Assembly: GCF_028769735.1 (NCBI RefSeq)
Contig: NC_088170.1
Span: forward strand, 43,754,585-43,818,584
Source: Zonotrichia leucophrys gambelii
Taxonomy: Eukaryota; Chordata; Aves; Passeriformes; Passerellidae
Direction of reading: 5' to 3'
DNA length: 64,000 bases
The position numbers and the translations under genes were made by a program. A model generated the notes under the pieces. That model was not told where the DNA came from. It did no database searches and saw nothing but the letters and a program-made list of their open reading frames with translations. Each line of letters begins with the position of its first letter. The first letter of the stretch is position 1. Shown here in pieces: positions 13,159 through 24,055 of the stretch.

Positions 13159-13166
13159 CTTTTATA
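13159..13166 (-). promoter_or_regulatory. LTR TATA box
   Basis: TATAAAAG on the minus strand inside the class I solo LTR, about 90 bp upstream of its AATAAA signal. The arrangement fits a retroviral U3 promoter. Present activity is unknown. Confidence 0.65.
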
Positions 13167-13436
13167 AGTTTTGGTCCATTTACAAATTGGAGTTAGTTGT
13201 CCAATTAAAGCTTCAGGTTAGGCAGTCCCATCCTCCCAGATTGCTCTCCCCAATTCACTGTTTACACTTTTTGGGCCTGAAGCTGCAATGATGTGTTTGG
13301 TTCTTGGGCTGGAAAAGGGTTGTTTTGTCTGACTAAACTGTGAAGAGAACTTGCTAGGACTTTGTATGAAGTTCAGAGTTGTGTACTAGTGCAGTACAGA
13401 ATCTGGAAAATATGAAAGCTAAATGTTAAGCCATCA

Positions 13437-16400
13437 ATCTTTGCAAAAAGCTTTCTTAAAAAGGACAGCTAGAGAAGGAATTGGAGAAAGGAGAAGGTAA
13501 TTGGGAACAAATGTAGTGGTTTGGGACAGTCTGAACCTGTAAGATATGTGTTACTAACGCATCTTTAGGAAGAAGCAAAGCATCAAAACCTGGACACAGT
13601 AAAGTTGTGGGTTTCCTGGCAGACATTGCAATTACCTGGGCTTCTGAGGAATCACAAAAAGGGCCTGTGGAGATATTTGTATTGTTTGTGTTCAGTGCCA
13701 ATTCTGTCTCCAAAGATCAAATATACTGGTTCATTCATGCTTTTATTTTCTTGGATAGTATAGTCATAATGCACACAGGCATTGCTTTGAGGGGCAGATG
13801 GTGCCAATTGATTGTATATTCATTATTTGTGGAAGAGATCTCATGCATTCTCACATTTTTGTGTGAAATCATCCCCTATGAGATGCTAAAGTGACTGAGA
13901 TTATTTGACTGACTCCTCAGCAGAATCCCTCTCACAGTGCTGCTGGTCTGTGTTTGACAGCATTTCTACCCTCAGGAGCTCCCAGGCCCAACACAGGAGA
14001 CTTCTATTGCTGAAACATTGTGGGATGGAGCCTCAATAGAGCACCTGCCCACCAGAAGATTTATTGTTCTTGACAATGCCAAATAATTGTCAAATCAGAA
14101 TGGAGGCATTGTTATCTCTATAGAAACAGAAAATTGTTACAAAGACTTAACTTCTGTATGTATCTTCGCTAAAAATGGCCATTTATAAAGCCAGACTATA
14201 ATTTAATGAGAATGAGAAAATGAAAATAGGAAAATATGAGAAAATCTGATAGTCTTTGGATTGATGCTATCTGCCTGCTCCTGGATCTGCTTTCTGGGCA
14301 GTGTTAGATCCTGTTTTATCTTGTCTATAATACAAGAGGCCAAGATTTTGTCTGTACATTTTTGATACCTTTGTTGATTCAAGGAAAGGGTTGACTGCTT
14401 AAAAAGCTGTATTTCCTGTAGAGGTTTAGAGATGGGAACTTGGGAGTGTCATAAAACAGATACCATTTCCTTCCTGGCTAACCCGATAGGATCAAAGTTG
14501 GGAAATACTGTCTCCTGTGGGAAAGTGATCTCTGCTTTCCAGAGGGGTAAGAGGCTCTTTATGTCTTATCTTTCTTATCTGTCTTTCCTATCTCTAGCTA
14601 TATTTGTATGAACATGATATAGGCCTGGGACCATTCTCATGAAATATACATTTTTGTGTCAACTTATTTCTCCAGAGTTATATGATTTAACCTTGTTGAG
14701 GAGATACCTGTAAAATAAATTCCAGTATTTTAATAGATACAGAGGGACAGAGCCTAAATATTAGGCTTACTCTGTGCACAGGCACAAAATAATGTTGCCT
14801 GGAGTAAACTATATCTCTTTGCCCCTCAGAAGCTCATCTGAGAGTAATTGTACATACCCAGCTAAATCAAAAGAGAGCCGCAGTTTGATGCAAGAGATTG
14901 GATTAGAGCCTGTGACTGAAGCATTTCAGGCTTCCCTGATCAAGGCAAACTATACAGCAGCCATCAGAAAAGAAAGAAGGCAGATGACAGAAGGCATGAC
15001 TGTCTATCAACATCACAGATATAATAATACAGGCAGGAGAGACCTTTTGCTGTGCACCTTGTGAACGAATTCCATGCAAGACTGTGTTATGCACTCATAG
15101 AAATGCTTCTATTTCAGTGTGAATAGAAACAGCTCTTCCTACACCGGCATTAAAAAGGATCAAAATTTAAAGTTAAGACAGACCAAGCTTTTCAGAATAT
15201 TTAAAATCATTAAAATACTTTATTCAAGCAATAATCTCTTTAGAATTGGTTATTACCACTATTAATGACTTGCTAGTTAAAATATTAATGGATCATAACT
15301 GAAAACTGCTGGCAATGTCTGATTTCAAGGGGTATTATCTCTTAATTAATGATATTTCACCTATCTGCAGTCAGTTTTGTAGGTATCTATTTTACTGTCT
15401 GTTGCAGGATACTAAAACCAGTTATTACAAATGAAGGAGAAATTACAAAGAGTGTGAAATAGGTGCTTATTTTCTTGGTGTTTTGCATTTTGTGGCCTGT
15501 CAGCTAGCTTGTATCTCAATTTACTTGTCTCTTATTAGTATATGGCTTCTTATTAGGCATTTTATGTGCTTTGAAATTTCATGTTGTAACTGCATACTGA
15601 AAAGCAATGCATGTTTTTGGGAGAGGTTAGTAGATAGAAATTTAAAATATTTATTTTAAATCAATGTTTTATAAATCACCTCTTTTTGACCATTTCTTTC
15701 ACAATATTCCATTTTCACCAATTGTTTTGTCATATCCTGTTTAGGAGCCTTGTTTTACCATGGTTTACCTTGTTGAAGCCATGGTTTTTTTAGCTTATAA
15801 TTTGTATACACCATATTGCTCACAAAGGACCTACAATTATAACTGGTGGAAAGAAAGGAAGCTGAAAGGCTAGGAGACAGAAAGTGTGGAGGGTGTGATA
15901 AACATTTGATGTGATTACTAAATATCCTCAGACTTCAATTTTGTCAGAGTTTCTGGGTGTCCATTGCTCTCTGTGCTTGCCGCTCTTTTGCTGAGGAATA
16001 GGACACAAAGCAACTTTTCTGTAACAGGCACTTTCAATACCAACGCCTAATTCCTTCTTGTCCCTGTACTGCCTCACACACTGAGTACAGGAGTGAGAAA
16101 ACAGCTCCATACAGGGTTTTTACCTAAGTACAAAATTAACTGTCTTTGCATTGTGTGGCTTGGATACCTTCTGTTCTTCTATGGCTATGGTTTCTCAGGA
16201 GCTGGTCCTATAAACCCTTATAAGATCAATCTTCTTGTCCTGAATGCTTCCAGGTCACAGCAGCAGAACTGTTCTGGGGAGTGAAAAGATGATCTCTCCC
16301 TTGATCATAAATCTGACTGTAAGCTCAAGCTTTTAGATATTCAGTAGTGCTTCCAGTGAGCCATATTCTTCTCTAAAAATTCATGGAATTATTGACAACT

Positions 16401-19400
16401 TTTCTAGTGTACTTCTGTTATTCATTCTTCTTTAATGGAATATTTCAGAAAATAGAAAATTTGAGTGTATGCACTTCACATTGAATAGTTCTGTAACTTT
16501 CCAGGTATCAAAGTTTTCTTTTTAAGTCAATTTTGATAAGCTCTGTGGAACAACTCTCCAGCCTGTCTTACTTCTAGTCCTAAATTGAGAAACTGAGAAC
16601 CTTACTAAGAGCACAGGGAGGAATTCAGTAGACACACAGATGGTAAAACCTCAGATCAAATTAAAATTTAAAAAATATTTAAATCAAAGACAATCTTTCA
16701 TTTTCTAAAAAGTAGGGTACTCATACCACAATAAGGTTGTTCCTTGAACTCTTGTGGGCTTTATTGCTTTCATTTAAGCAAATTTTGGGCTACCAAAAGA
16801 TGATAATTTTAATTTGAAATGAAGGACTACCATCTGTGAATATAGTGGACTCCTTTCCCTTATGTATTATCTACGCAAATAACACCCATTTTATTGTTTG
16901 GGGAATGTGATGAAGATAATAAAAGTGAATAGAGACAGGTGCTGATCAAACAGATGTTATTTTAGTCTGATTTCTTCTATCTGTCTCATCAGTGTTCATC
17001 AACACAGACATGCATCACTGCTAATATTTTAAGTCTGAGCTAGTCCTACTGGCTTGCATTGTGATTTACTGGGTGAACACAAAGGACTAAATAGACAGAA
17101 TCAAACTCCAGTGGTTTTCATTACAGATGCTAAGAGGTGAAAAGCAGGGCACGTTACTTTTGTCTCTTGTAACAATCAGCCTTCCATGGATCTCAGCCTT
17201 TAATTTTTTGTCTGAACAGATATTTTCAAATGAGTGAAGTGAGAGGAATGGCTTACAGATATTGAGGAATGTTTTCACAAGCAACTCTGCTCTGCAAAGG
17301 CAGTGTTATTGCACAGTCTATATCTGAACTTCTTCAGGTACAGAATAAATTATCTCAATGTAAACTAAGTGGAATGTAGGCTAAAGCTGATTTTAATGCT
17401 AAACCAAAACTGTTTTGAATCCATTTCAGTGATATGGTTTAATTAACCAGACCACTTCTTCTAGCCCCATGTACTCAATGCAAATTAATGGCACTTGGAA
17501 TATCCATTCTCTCAGTGTCTTGCCTGCTGTTTGCTGCCTGTGAATCCTATCTCGCATCCCACACCTTGCACTTGCACAGGTAGTGATTAACTACCTCCAG
17601 AAGTCATTTACTCCTAAGTGGCTTCATAATATTTTTCTTCCATGGGAAGCAAATATGGTGAGTGAGCCAGCACAAAACCATTTTCAGAGGTGTCAGCACT
17701 ACAGTGCCAGAGCATCGTTTCTAATATCTTGTGCTAAAATGTAGAACACAAAAGAAATATTACATTATTTACTTCATACTGTGTCACTTACCTAAGACCC
17801 CAGCTGAAGGGTCTGTTTGTATTAGAAATATGCTACTTGTACTAGAAAGTGATGATGGAAGTTTTATGCAGGCACAGAATGCAACTTTTTAAAAAATATG
17901 TCATCTAGATAAAACCCTGAGAAATTACACAACTTTCCTGCAGGGAGCATGAGCAGCCAAACCATGTTGAGGCTATGATATGGACTTAGTCACTCTAGTA
18001 TCCTCTGTAACCAAGAGGGAATGCCATTTAAAAGCTGGATTTTCTGCTTCATGAGATTCTCACATGTAAAACTTCTCTTGCCAGAAGGGAATAAATAAGA
18101 AATGGAACTGTTGAAAATCCTTTCAAGTCAAGTTCTGACAAAATCCAGTTTTCTCAGTTCTTACTTGAAGAGCTCTGTCAAAACGTCAGGTTGAGATGAA
18201 GCCCTGACAGGTCACTTTGGCAGAGGCTATAGAGAGACCTTTGAAAAGCTGTCTTTGTTTCCATGTGCTCTTAAGCTTTAGTATTCCTGGAGGCCCCCAG
18301 CAGGCAGTGCAGCTCTGTCAAACAGGTGCCTTATTCAATCTCTGTAACAAAGATTACTGCCCAAAAGGACCTCACACTAAAAGGCCAATGGGACATAGGA
18401 GGTGATGTGAAAAAATGCTGCTGTACGTACTGTGACTGAAATAAGACCTGTCTAGATGCTTTCTTCTACCAACAGCAGTAGGCAGAGGCTCTGCTATACA
18501 CACATGAGGCCTTGGTAGTTCAAAAAATTGGCAAGATCACCAATGTGGGTGATCTGCAGACAGGCAGCTAAGTCAGGAATGCCACTGCATCACTACCTAC
18601 AGCAGCAGGGCTCCAGGTTCCTACTAAAAGATACATCAACCTGGCAGCCTCATCAGTGCTAAGGGGAAACTGCTGTTTCCAGTACCATAAAAACAGGAGC
18701 TGCAGGTTCATATCCTATGCTTCACATCTGCTGTCAGATCTGAAACCTCAGAGGAGCTGGTGGAGAAACTGAACCTGATGGTAATTCACTACTGGAAACT
18801 CTGACCTACTCTAATTTGCCTTTCATAACACCTGGGCTTCTCAAATGGTGGTGCTGTATTGAAAAGTTAATATGCAACTGGTGAATTTTTCAGAAAATTT
18901 TGGTTGAAAGATAATAATGCTTTTTTTTGTCCTACTTTGGATCATTTTCCAGATGTGATCCTTGTGGAAAGACAATGTTTTGTCTCTACATTTGGAAGCT
19001 TCTTTCTTGAGTAAGTCACAAGCAGTCATCACTTGTATTGTTGAAATGTTTACATTAAGAGTTATTTAAACTGTCTGTTGCAAAGAAAACATGAGAGTGA
19101 ACTTTAGACTCTCATTCAAACATGAGAATGAACCTTACATTTGAAAAACTGACCTCCTTTTGGTTCATTCTACATCCTGGCCATGACCACCTGTGTGCTT
19201 TTCCTGCACTGTGGGTCCCAGGGCTGGCTGAAGTCCTTTGCAGAGGAGAACTCAACTGTTCCCTGTAAGGTTGCGGGTTTTCCCATATATCTGCCTTCAG
19301 ACTGACCTTAACACCATGTGGGGACAAGGATGGGGCAACTTTGTGAGAGCAGTTTGCTTCTTAATGCCAACTCCACCCATTGGGCAGCTGCTACAAGAAA

Positions 19401-20131
19401 GAATAGAGTTTAGATCATCAGAATTGCTAAAGAGGGTATAAATTGACTTCTAGGTGCTATACATATTTACCCATTGCACAGTGGATACACAGAATAATTC
19501 AAGGCTCACTGGCATCTGATGTTTTCCAAGGACTTACTGAATGGTTCACTTAAGCCAATATGGCATACTTATTATTATTATTATAACTAGTTAAAGTAAC
19601 AATTAAGGTGGTATTTTATATCTTCTTAACATGTCTGATTTTCATTAAATAAAAAAAACCAAAACAGCCAGTGAAGACAAATCAAGCCATCTGAACAAGG
19701 TACATTTTATTAATTTTTTAATGTTTTTTTTCTTGAATAGGAGGGTGGCTTAACTATCTGCTGGAAAGGCAGTCGTAAATCAGTTCACTTCACACCTTGC
19801 AGAAGAAGAGAGAAGATGTGTCTCTAGAAGGAAAAGCAATCAACAGAAGGGGTGGAGAAAAAGTATAAATCAGGATGGTTTATGTTTCCTTCCACCTTGT
19901 AGATTGCTTTTCCTTCTGTAACCTCCCTCCCTCCTTCTCCCCCTTTCTCTGTCCTTCAGTAAGAATTTAGCTTACCTCCACTACTTTCTCACAACATTTG
20001 AATGTGTTATAAAAGCAAAAGCATAGTTTATAGAATGTTCTGAGTGTTGTGCTAAGTCTCTTCATTCTGGACAGGGAAATGCCCATTTCAGGGGAAATTT
20101 TTGATCAATAATAACTCACATTGAAATGATG
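13437..20131. other. Unique non-coding sequence
   Basis: No exon, RNA gene or assignable repeat is seen. AT-rich parts (for example 15180-15700 and 16640-16700) hold many TAAT cores. A (TTA)5 run lies at 19570-19584. Open frames are under 100 codons. Confidence 0.55.
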
Positions 20132-20163
20132 CTTTGCTACTGGTCTACATACCAGTAGCAAAG
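20132..20163. repeat. Perfect 13-bp inverted repeat
   Basis: CTTTGCTACTGGT at 20132-20144 is exactly complementary to 20151-20163, with a 6-nt CTACAT loop. No flanking target duplication or longer pairing is evident. It may be a chance or templated palindrome, or the centre of a decayed element. Confidence 0.85.
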
Positions 20164-23100
20164 AGAGCTAGATGATCTTTGTTTCTAAAATGCCTGAATC
20201 CCAGCGAGGTGGATGTACTGTGTGTGAGTGCAAGACCACACTGATGGTGTCTTCTGAAGAACTTTGTAGACTTTGTCATGGATGGGATCCTAGTCTAAGC
20301 AATAACCAGTGAAAGATTGCATTGCAGATTATAACTGCTAATACCACTTCTCATTGGGACTGGGACAAAAAGTGGGGTCCTACACAAGGACAGCTTCTGT
20401 TTTCCTGGGCTGTATGTTCAATTTGTGTCCATTTGGATTAGTGTAGAATCTTCATCCTTTTACAAAGTGTTGAAAAACCTGTTTTGAAGAGAATTGTCAC
20501 AGAGATTGTATTCTTTCCTTTTTCGCAATCTTCATTTGAAAAGATAATCTTAGTAGGGTTCCAAGTCTTAGTTCTGTCTCTGATTTTTTAACAATGCATG
20601 ACAGCCGCAATCCTTATGTCTAGTAAAAAATTTAATTTAAATTTTGAGGAGAGAAATGCAACATTCATGCATCTTCCTTGGTGTCAAACTACAATAAAAA
20701 ACTTTTGCTCTGTCTTCATAATCCTCTCACAAAAAGTAATGTATGATAATTCCACCCAACTATATGTTATTGGCCAGAAATATATGTTGGTGATGCTGTG
20801 AGGAGGGATTTGGGCTGCATTAGAGTGCAAAGTTAAGGCCCATAGTGATGGATGAACTTGTGCCAGTACATCTGATAGAAACACAAGATTTGTTTCAGAG
20901 GGGTGAGTGCAGTCAATGAAAATAAAAAATGCAGGCTGTGGAAATTTAGAAAGAGGATGTCAGTCAGACTTCTGGTTTCCTGAAAATCATGATTAGGTTT
21001 GCCTTGCTCAAATGTGCAATCTACAAATACCTGATAAAATTTTATAAACTTGCAGGTACCACCCAAACAGATACAATACGTTGGATGATAAAGTCTGAAA
21101 AGGGAATTCAAACTTCCTGAAGAATGTTTTGTTCTTTAATTCATATAACAGCTTCACTTTTCAGTCCTGTTTATTGAGAACATATTTCACAAAGCTGCTT
21201 AGGTGATATCAGGGTTTTATGTTGAAATGTGAACATAGCTGCTGTACGGTGGCCTGATTTACTGAACGTCCATGAAGACAAGCAAAAACAACATCACATT
21301 TCATAGATTTTTTTCATGGATTTTTTTTCCTGTGAGGTAATAAAATGATATACAGTGAAGCCAGACACAGGATTGCAGAGTTTTGTCCTTTGTTATAAAG
21401 CCTAAAGAGTTCTTTTACTCCAGGGTGAAGATTTCTAGGTGGCTGATGATATTGGTGCAGAATGATGTATTAATCTTTGCTCTTAGAATAGATTTCAAGA
21501 GCTCCATCTTGGGAAAATCTGTTAGCTGGCTGTTATCAGTGACAATTGTTTGTGTTTCCTCCAGGGCTTGGCTTTTGGCATTGTCATCCTAATCATGTGG
21601 GTTAAATCTCTGAATTTATAGAAACCAATTTGTGCACTTGTGCCCTATTTTATCTTTTCTTCAAGTTCTTAAAACATTTCCAAAAAAGGCTGAATTTAAC
21701 TTAGAGGGAGGCAAGTGTTTCTATTCTTATTTACACATGGACTAATTAGGACATGAATAGGTTTCTTGATGTATGTTAGGATGGCAGAAGAAGTTTTGAC
21801 AGAAATAGGGAAAGATTGCGGATAAACAGGAAGAGAACAGTTTCCAAGTTACAGACACCTGAAATACTCATTTCTTTGGCTTTCTCTTGCAGAAAAGAGC
21901 AATATGTTTTAGAGAAAATATGGAGGAATACATCACAAATGTTTTTTTTCCATTTGGCACCCATAACACCCATATGGTTCAATTGATTTTTTAACTTTTT
22001 AAAATTTATATTGAAAAAATAAGTTACACTAGATGATAGTGCATATTTCCATTATGTATTTAATTGTTAAAAAGTTTCATGATTAATTGTGTGGGTTTTT
22101 ATAAAAATATTTAACCCTTTCTATCAAAGAACTTATGCAGCTAAGTACAGAGAAAGAGACACCAGAGAGCAAAGGAATATTTTATTTTATTTTTGCTTTA
22201 TATGCTTTCAGAGATAAGAAATAAATTACAGCAAAGTTAACAAAGACCAAGACCCTTTGACATTTGACACAAGAGCCTTTTCTCTTTAATTTGGCATCCT
22301 AATAATGCTAGGAATCCCTCCATTCAAGCAAGTCGGTGGCAGATGCTTTATTCTGTCTCTTGTTTCTCCTCTGGGGCTGTACATTAGGTTAAAGTATCAC
22401 AAATAGCTGCTATTAAAGTGTGAGGCACAGTAGCTATAATTTTTCATGACAGCCAAAGAAAAGTGACATGTTTAGGAAACTGTGTCACTGATGCTAACAC
22501 TCAAGTCTTCAAGCAAATGTTTAATGACATACTCAACATACAGTGCAAACTCGGCTATCTACCAAACCAAAGGTTACTACCAGAGAACTATAAATATTCA
22601 GAAATGTCACTAAACAATAAGAGTTATTTTCTTCCTGATCACCGAAGGCAATGTAGAAATTGGACTAATATGTGAACTGGGGGAAAAAAAGAGGCTTTTT
22701 ACATATAGAATTATTTTAGTTTGGCTGCTGTAAATACTCTGCTTTAGCATATCTACCATCTGTGGAGATGTGCAGAAGCATGGCTTTCCTATTTTGATTT
22801 GATTCAAGAAGTTTTCTGGCATTGAGCATCCAGTTCAACTTTTTATTCTACTCTAAAGGGAAGTAGGAGGTAACTAACACGTATGAATACACCCTCTGAG
22901 ACTGCAGGGCACAAAGCAAGAAGTCCTTTCTGCGAGCAGGGCAGTGCTACCCATAACATGCCTGTGAGATTTCATGGGCTCGTGGCTCATCATCACTTAC
23001 CTTAAACTAGATGCTACGTAGCCATTCAATCCTTATGATTGCTGTTAGAAATGGGGCCATTTTAGGAGTACCCAAATCACAAATAGTGCATTGGGAAGAC

Positions 23101-23648
23101 CTTTGACTTACACAAGTAGTGCAAAGTGCTACATTTTGATCTAAATTGATAAGACATATTTAATACTCCAATGTAAGCTTATGGTCATTTAAAGTCACTT
23201 GGGAATATCAGCAGTGTGAAGGAGATTATTATTCTGTTTCATCCACAAAGACCAGCAAGGCTGTGAACAGTAGAAGTTTAGAATACACCTGGCCAGGGAG
23301 CTGGGCTATAATGCTGCAAATGGCTGTCTAAAATACCCACTTGGCTTCCCTCTTTTTCCTGTGGGGTGCAATTGATTTTGCCTTTCACTGGAGAGTGAGA
23401 GTGTCTGGTGAGGAAGCAGACATGGGCTTTCAAACTGTTCAAATGTATGATGGATCTTAATCATGGTATTATGACAGGTTAAGGGTTTAAGTCTGCACAG
23501 CTTGGAGATGATGAAGCTGCCTGGGGATTGCAACTCTCTGCAGTGTATTAGCACCTAAATCAGGGTTATGAGATTTTGGACCAGGAGAAAACCGAACAAA
23601 AAAAAGCAAGAGCAGAATGCCTTGCAGATTAAAGCAAAGGAAACAGTT
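20164..23648. other. Unique non-coding sequence
   Basis: Nothing recognisable. The stretch 22260-22450 has a quiet, motif-dense look like conserved non-coding DNA, but this cannot be judged without alignment. Confidence 0.5.
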
Positions 23649-23654
23649 TCATAC
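23649..23654. repeat. Target-site duplication, left (TCATAC)
   Basis: Identical to 24050-24055 and directly abutting the LTR termini. It fixes the insertion boundaries and the 6-bp integrase stagger. Confidence 0.93.
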
Positions 23655-24049
23655 TGTGACCGTGGTCACAGGGGTTCTTGAATGAGGGAAGAGACGAGAA
23701 TATTGACTCCATGATCAGAAGGCTTGATTTATTATTTTATGATAAATATATATTACATTATAACTTTACTGAAAAGAAATAAAAAGGAAAAGGTTCCTCA
23801 GAAGGCTAAGCTAAGCTAAGAATAGACTAGACAAGAATGATAACAAAGGCAGCTCTCTCGGACTCTGTACGAGATGGCTCCGTCTTGATTGGCCATTAAT
23901 TATAAACATTCAAGATGGCCCAATCAAAGATCCACCTGTTGCATTCCACAGCAGCAGATTACCATTGTTTACATTCTTTTTCTGGGGCCTTAGCTTCCCA
24001 GAAGGGAAAATCCTAAATAAAGGATTTTCACAAAAAGATGTCTGCGACA
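23655..24049 (-). mobile_element. Solo LTR of a passerine ERVK-type endogenous retrovirus
   Basis: A 395-bp LTR, minus orientation, with exact boundaries. A perfect 6-bp duplication TCATAC lies at 23649-23654 and 24050-24055, the size made by class II (beta/ERVK) integrases. The plus-strand ends are TGTGACC... and ...TGCGACA. On the minus strand a U3 with two CCAAT-type boxes (23888-23892, and inverted at 23920-23924) leads to AATAAA at 23728-23733. I recognise this LTR as one frequently seen in songbird genomes; its minus-strand start TGTCGCAGACATCTTTT and the AATAAATCAAGCCTTCTGA stretch are characteristic. No gag, pol or env remains between flanks, so it is a solo LTR. The intact duplication suggests a younger insertion than its neighbours. 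Confidence 0.93.
23728..23733 (-). other. LTR polyadenylation signal AATAAA
   Basis: AATAAA on the minus strand, about 75 bp from the 3' end of the solo LTR. It supports the minus orientation. Confidence 0.75.
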
Positions 24050-24055
24050 TCATAC
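24050..24055. repeat. Target-site duplication, right (TCATAC)
   Basis: Perfect partner of 23649-23654. Confidence 0.93.

Larger units (their letters stand above)
13004..13436 (-). mobile_element. Solo LTR, class I (ERV1-like) by 4-bp target duplication
   Basis: A 433-bp LTR in minus orientation with its features in the proper order. Termini are TG...CA with an imperfect inverted repeat (TGATGCTTT at 13004; AAGCCATCA ending at 13436). It is flanked by an identical ATCT on both sides (13000-13003 and 13437-13440), a 4-bp duplication as made by class I (gamma-type) integrases. On the minus strand a TATAAAAG box (13159-13166) precedes an AATAAA signal (13065-13070), implying U3 of about 300 bp, R of about 85 bp and a short U5. 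No internal retroviral sequence is present, so this is the product of LTR-LTR recombination. I recall similar LTRs in songbird genomes; the family name is not assigned. Confidence 0.85.

Noticed and set aside
13004..24049. The two minus-strand LTRs as the ends of one provirus
   Set aside because: They differ in sequence, length and target-duplication size, and no retroviral interior lies between them.
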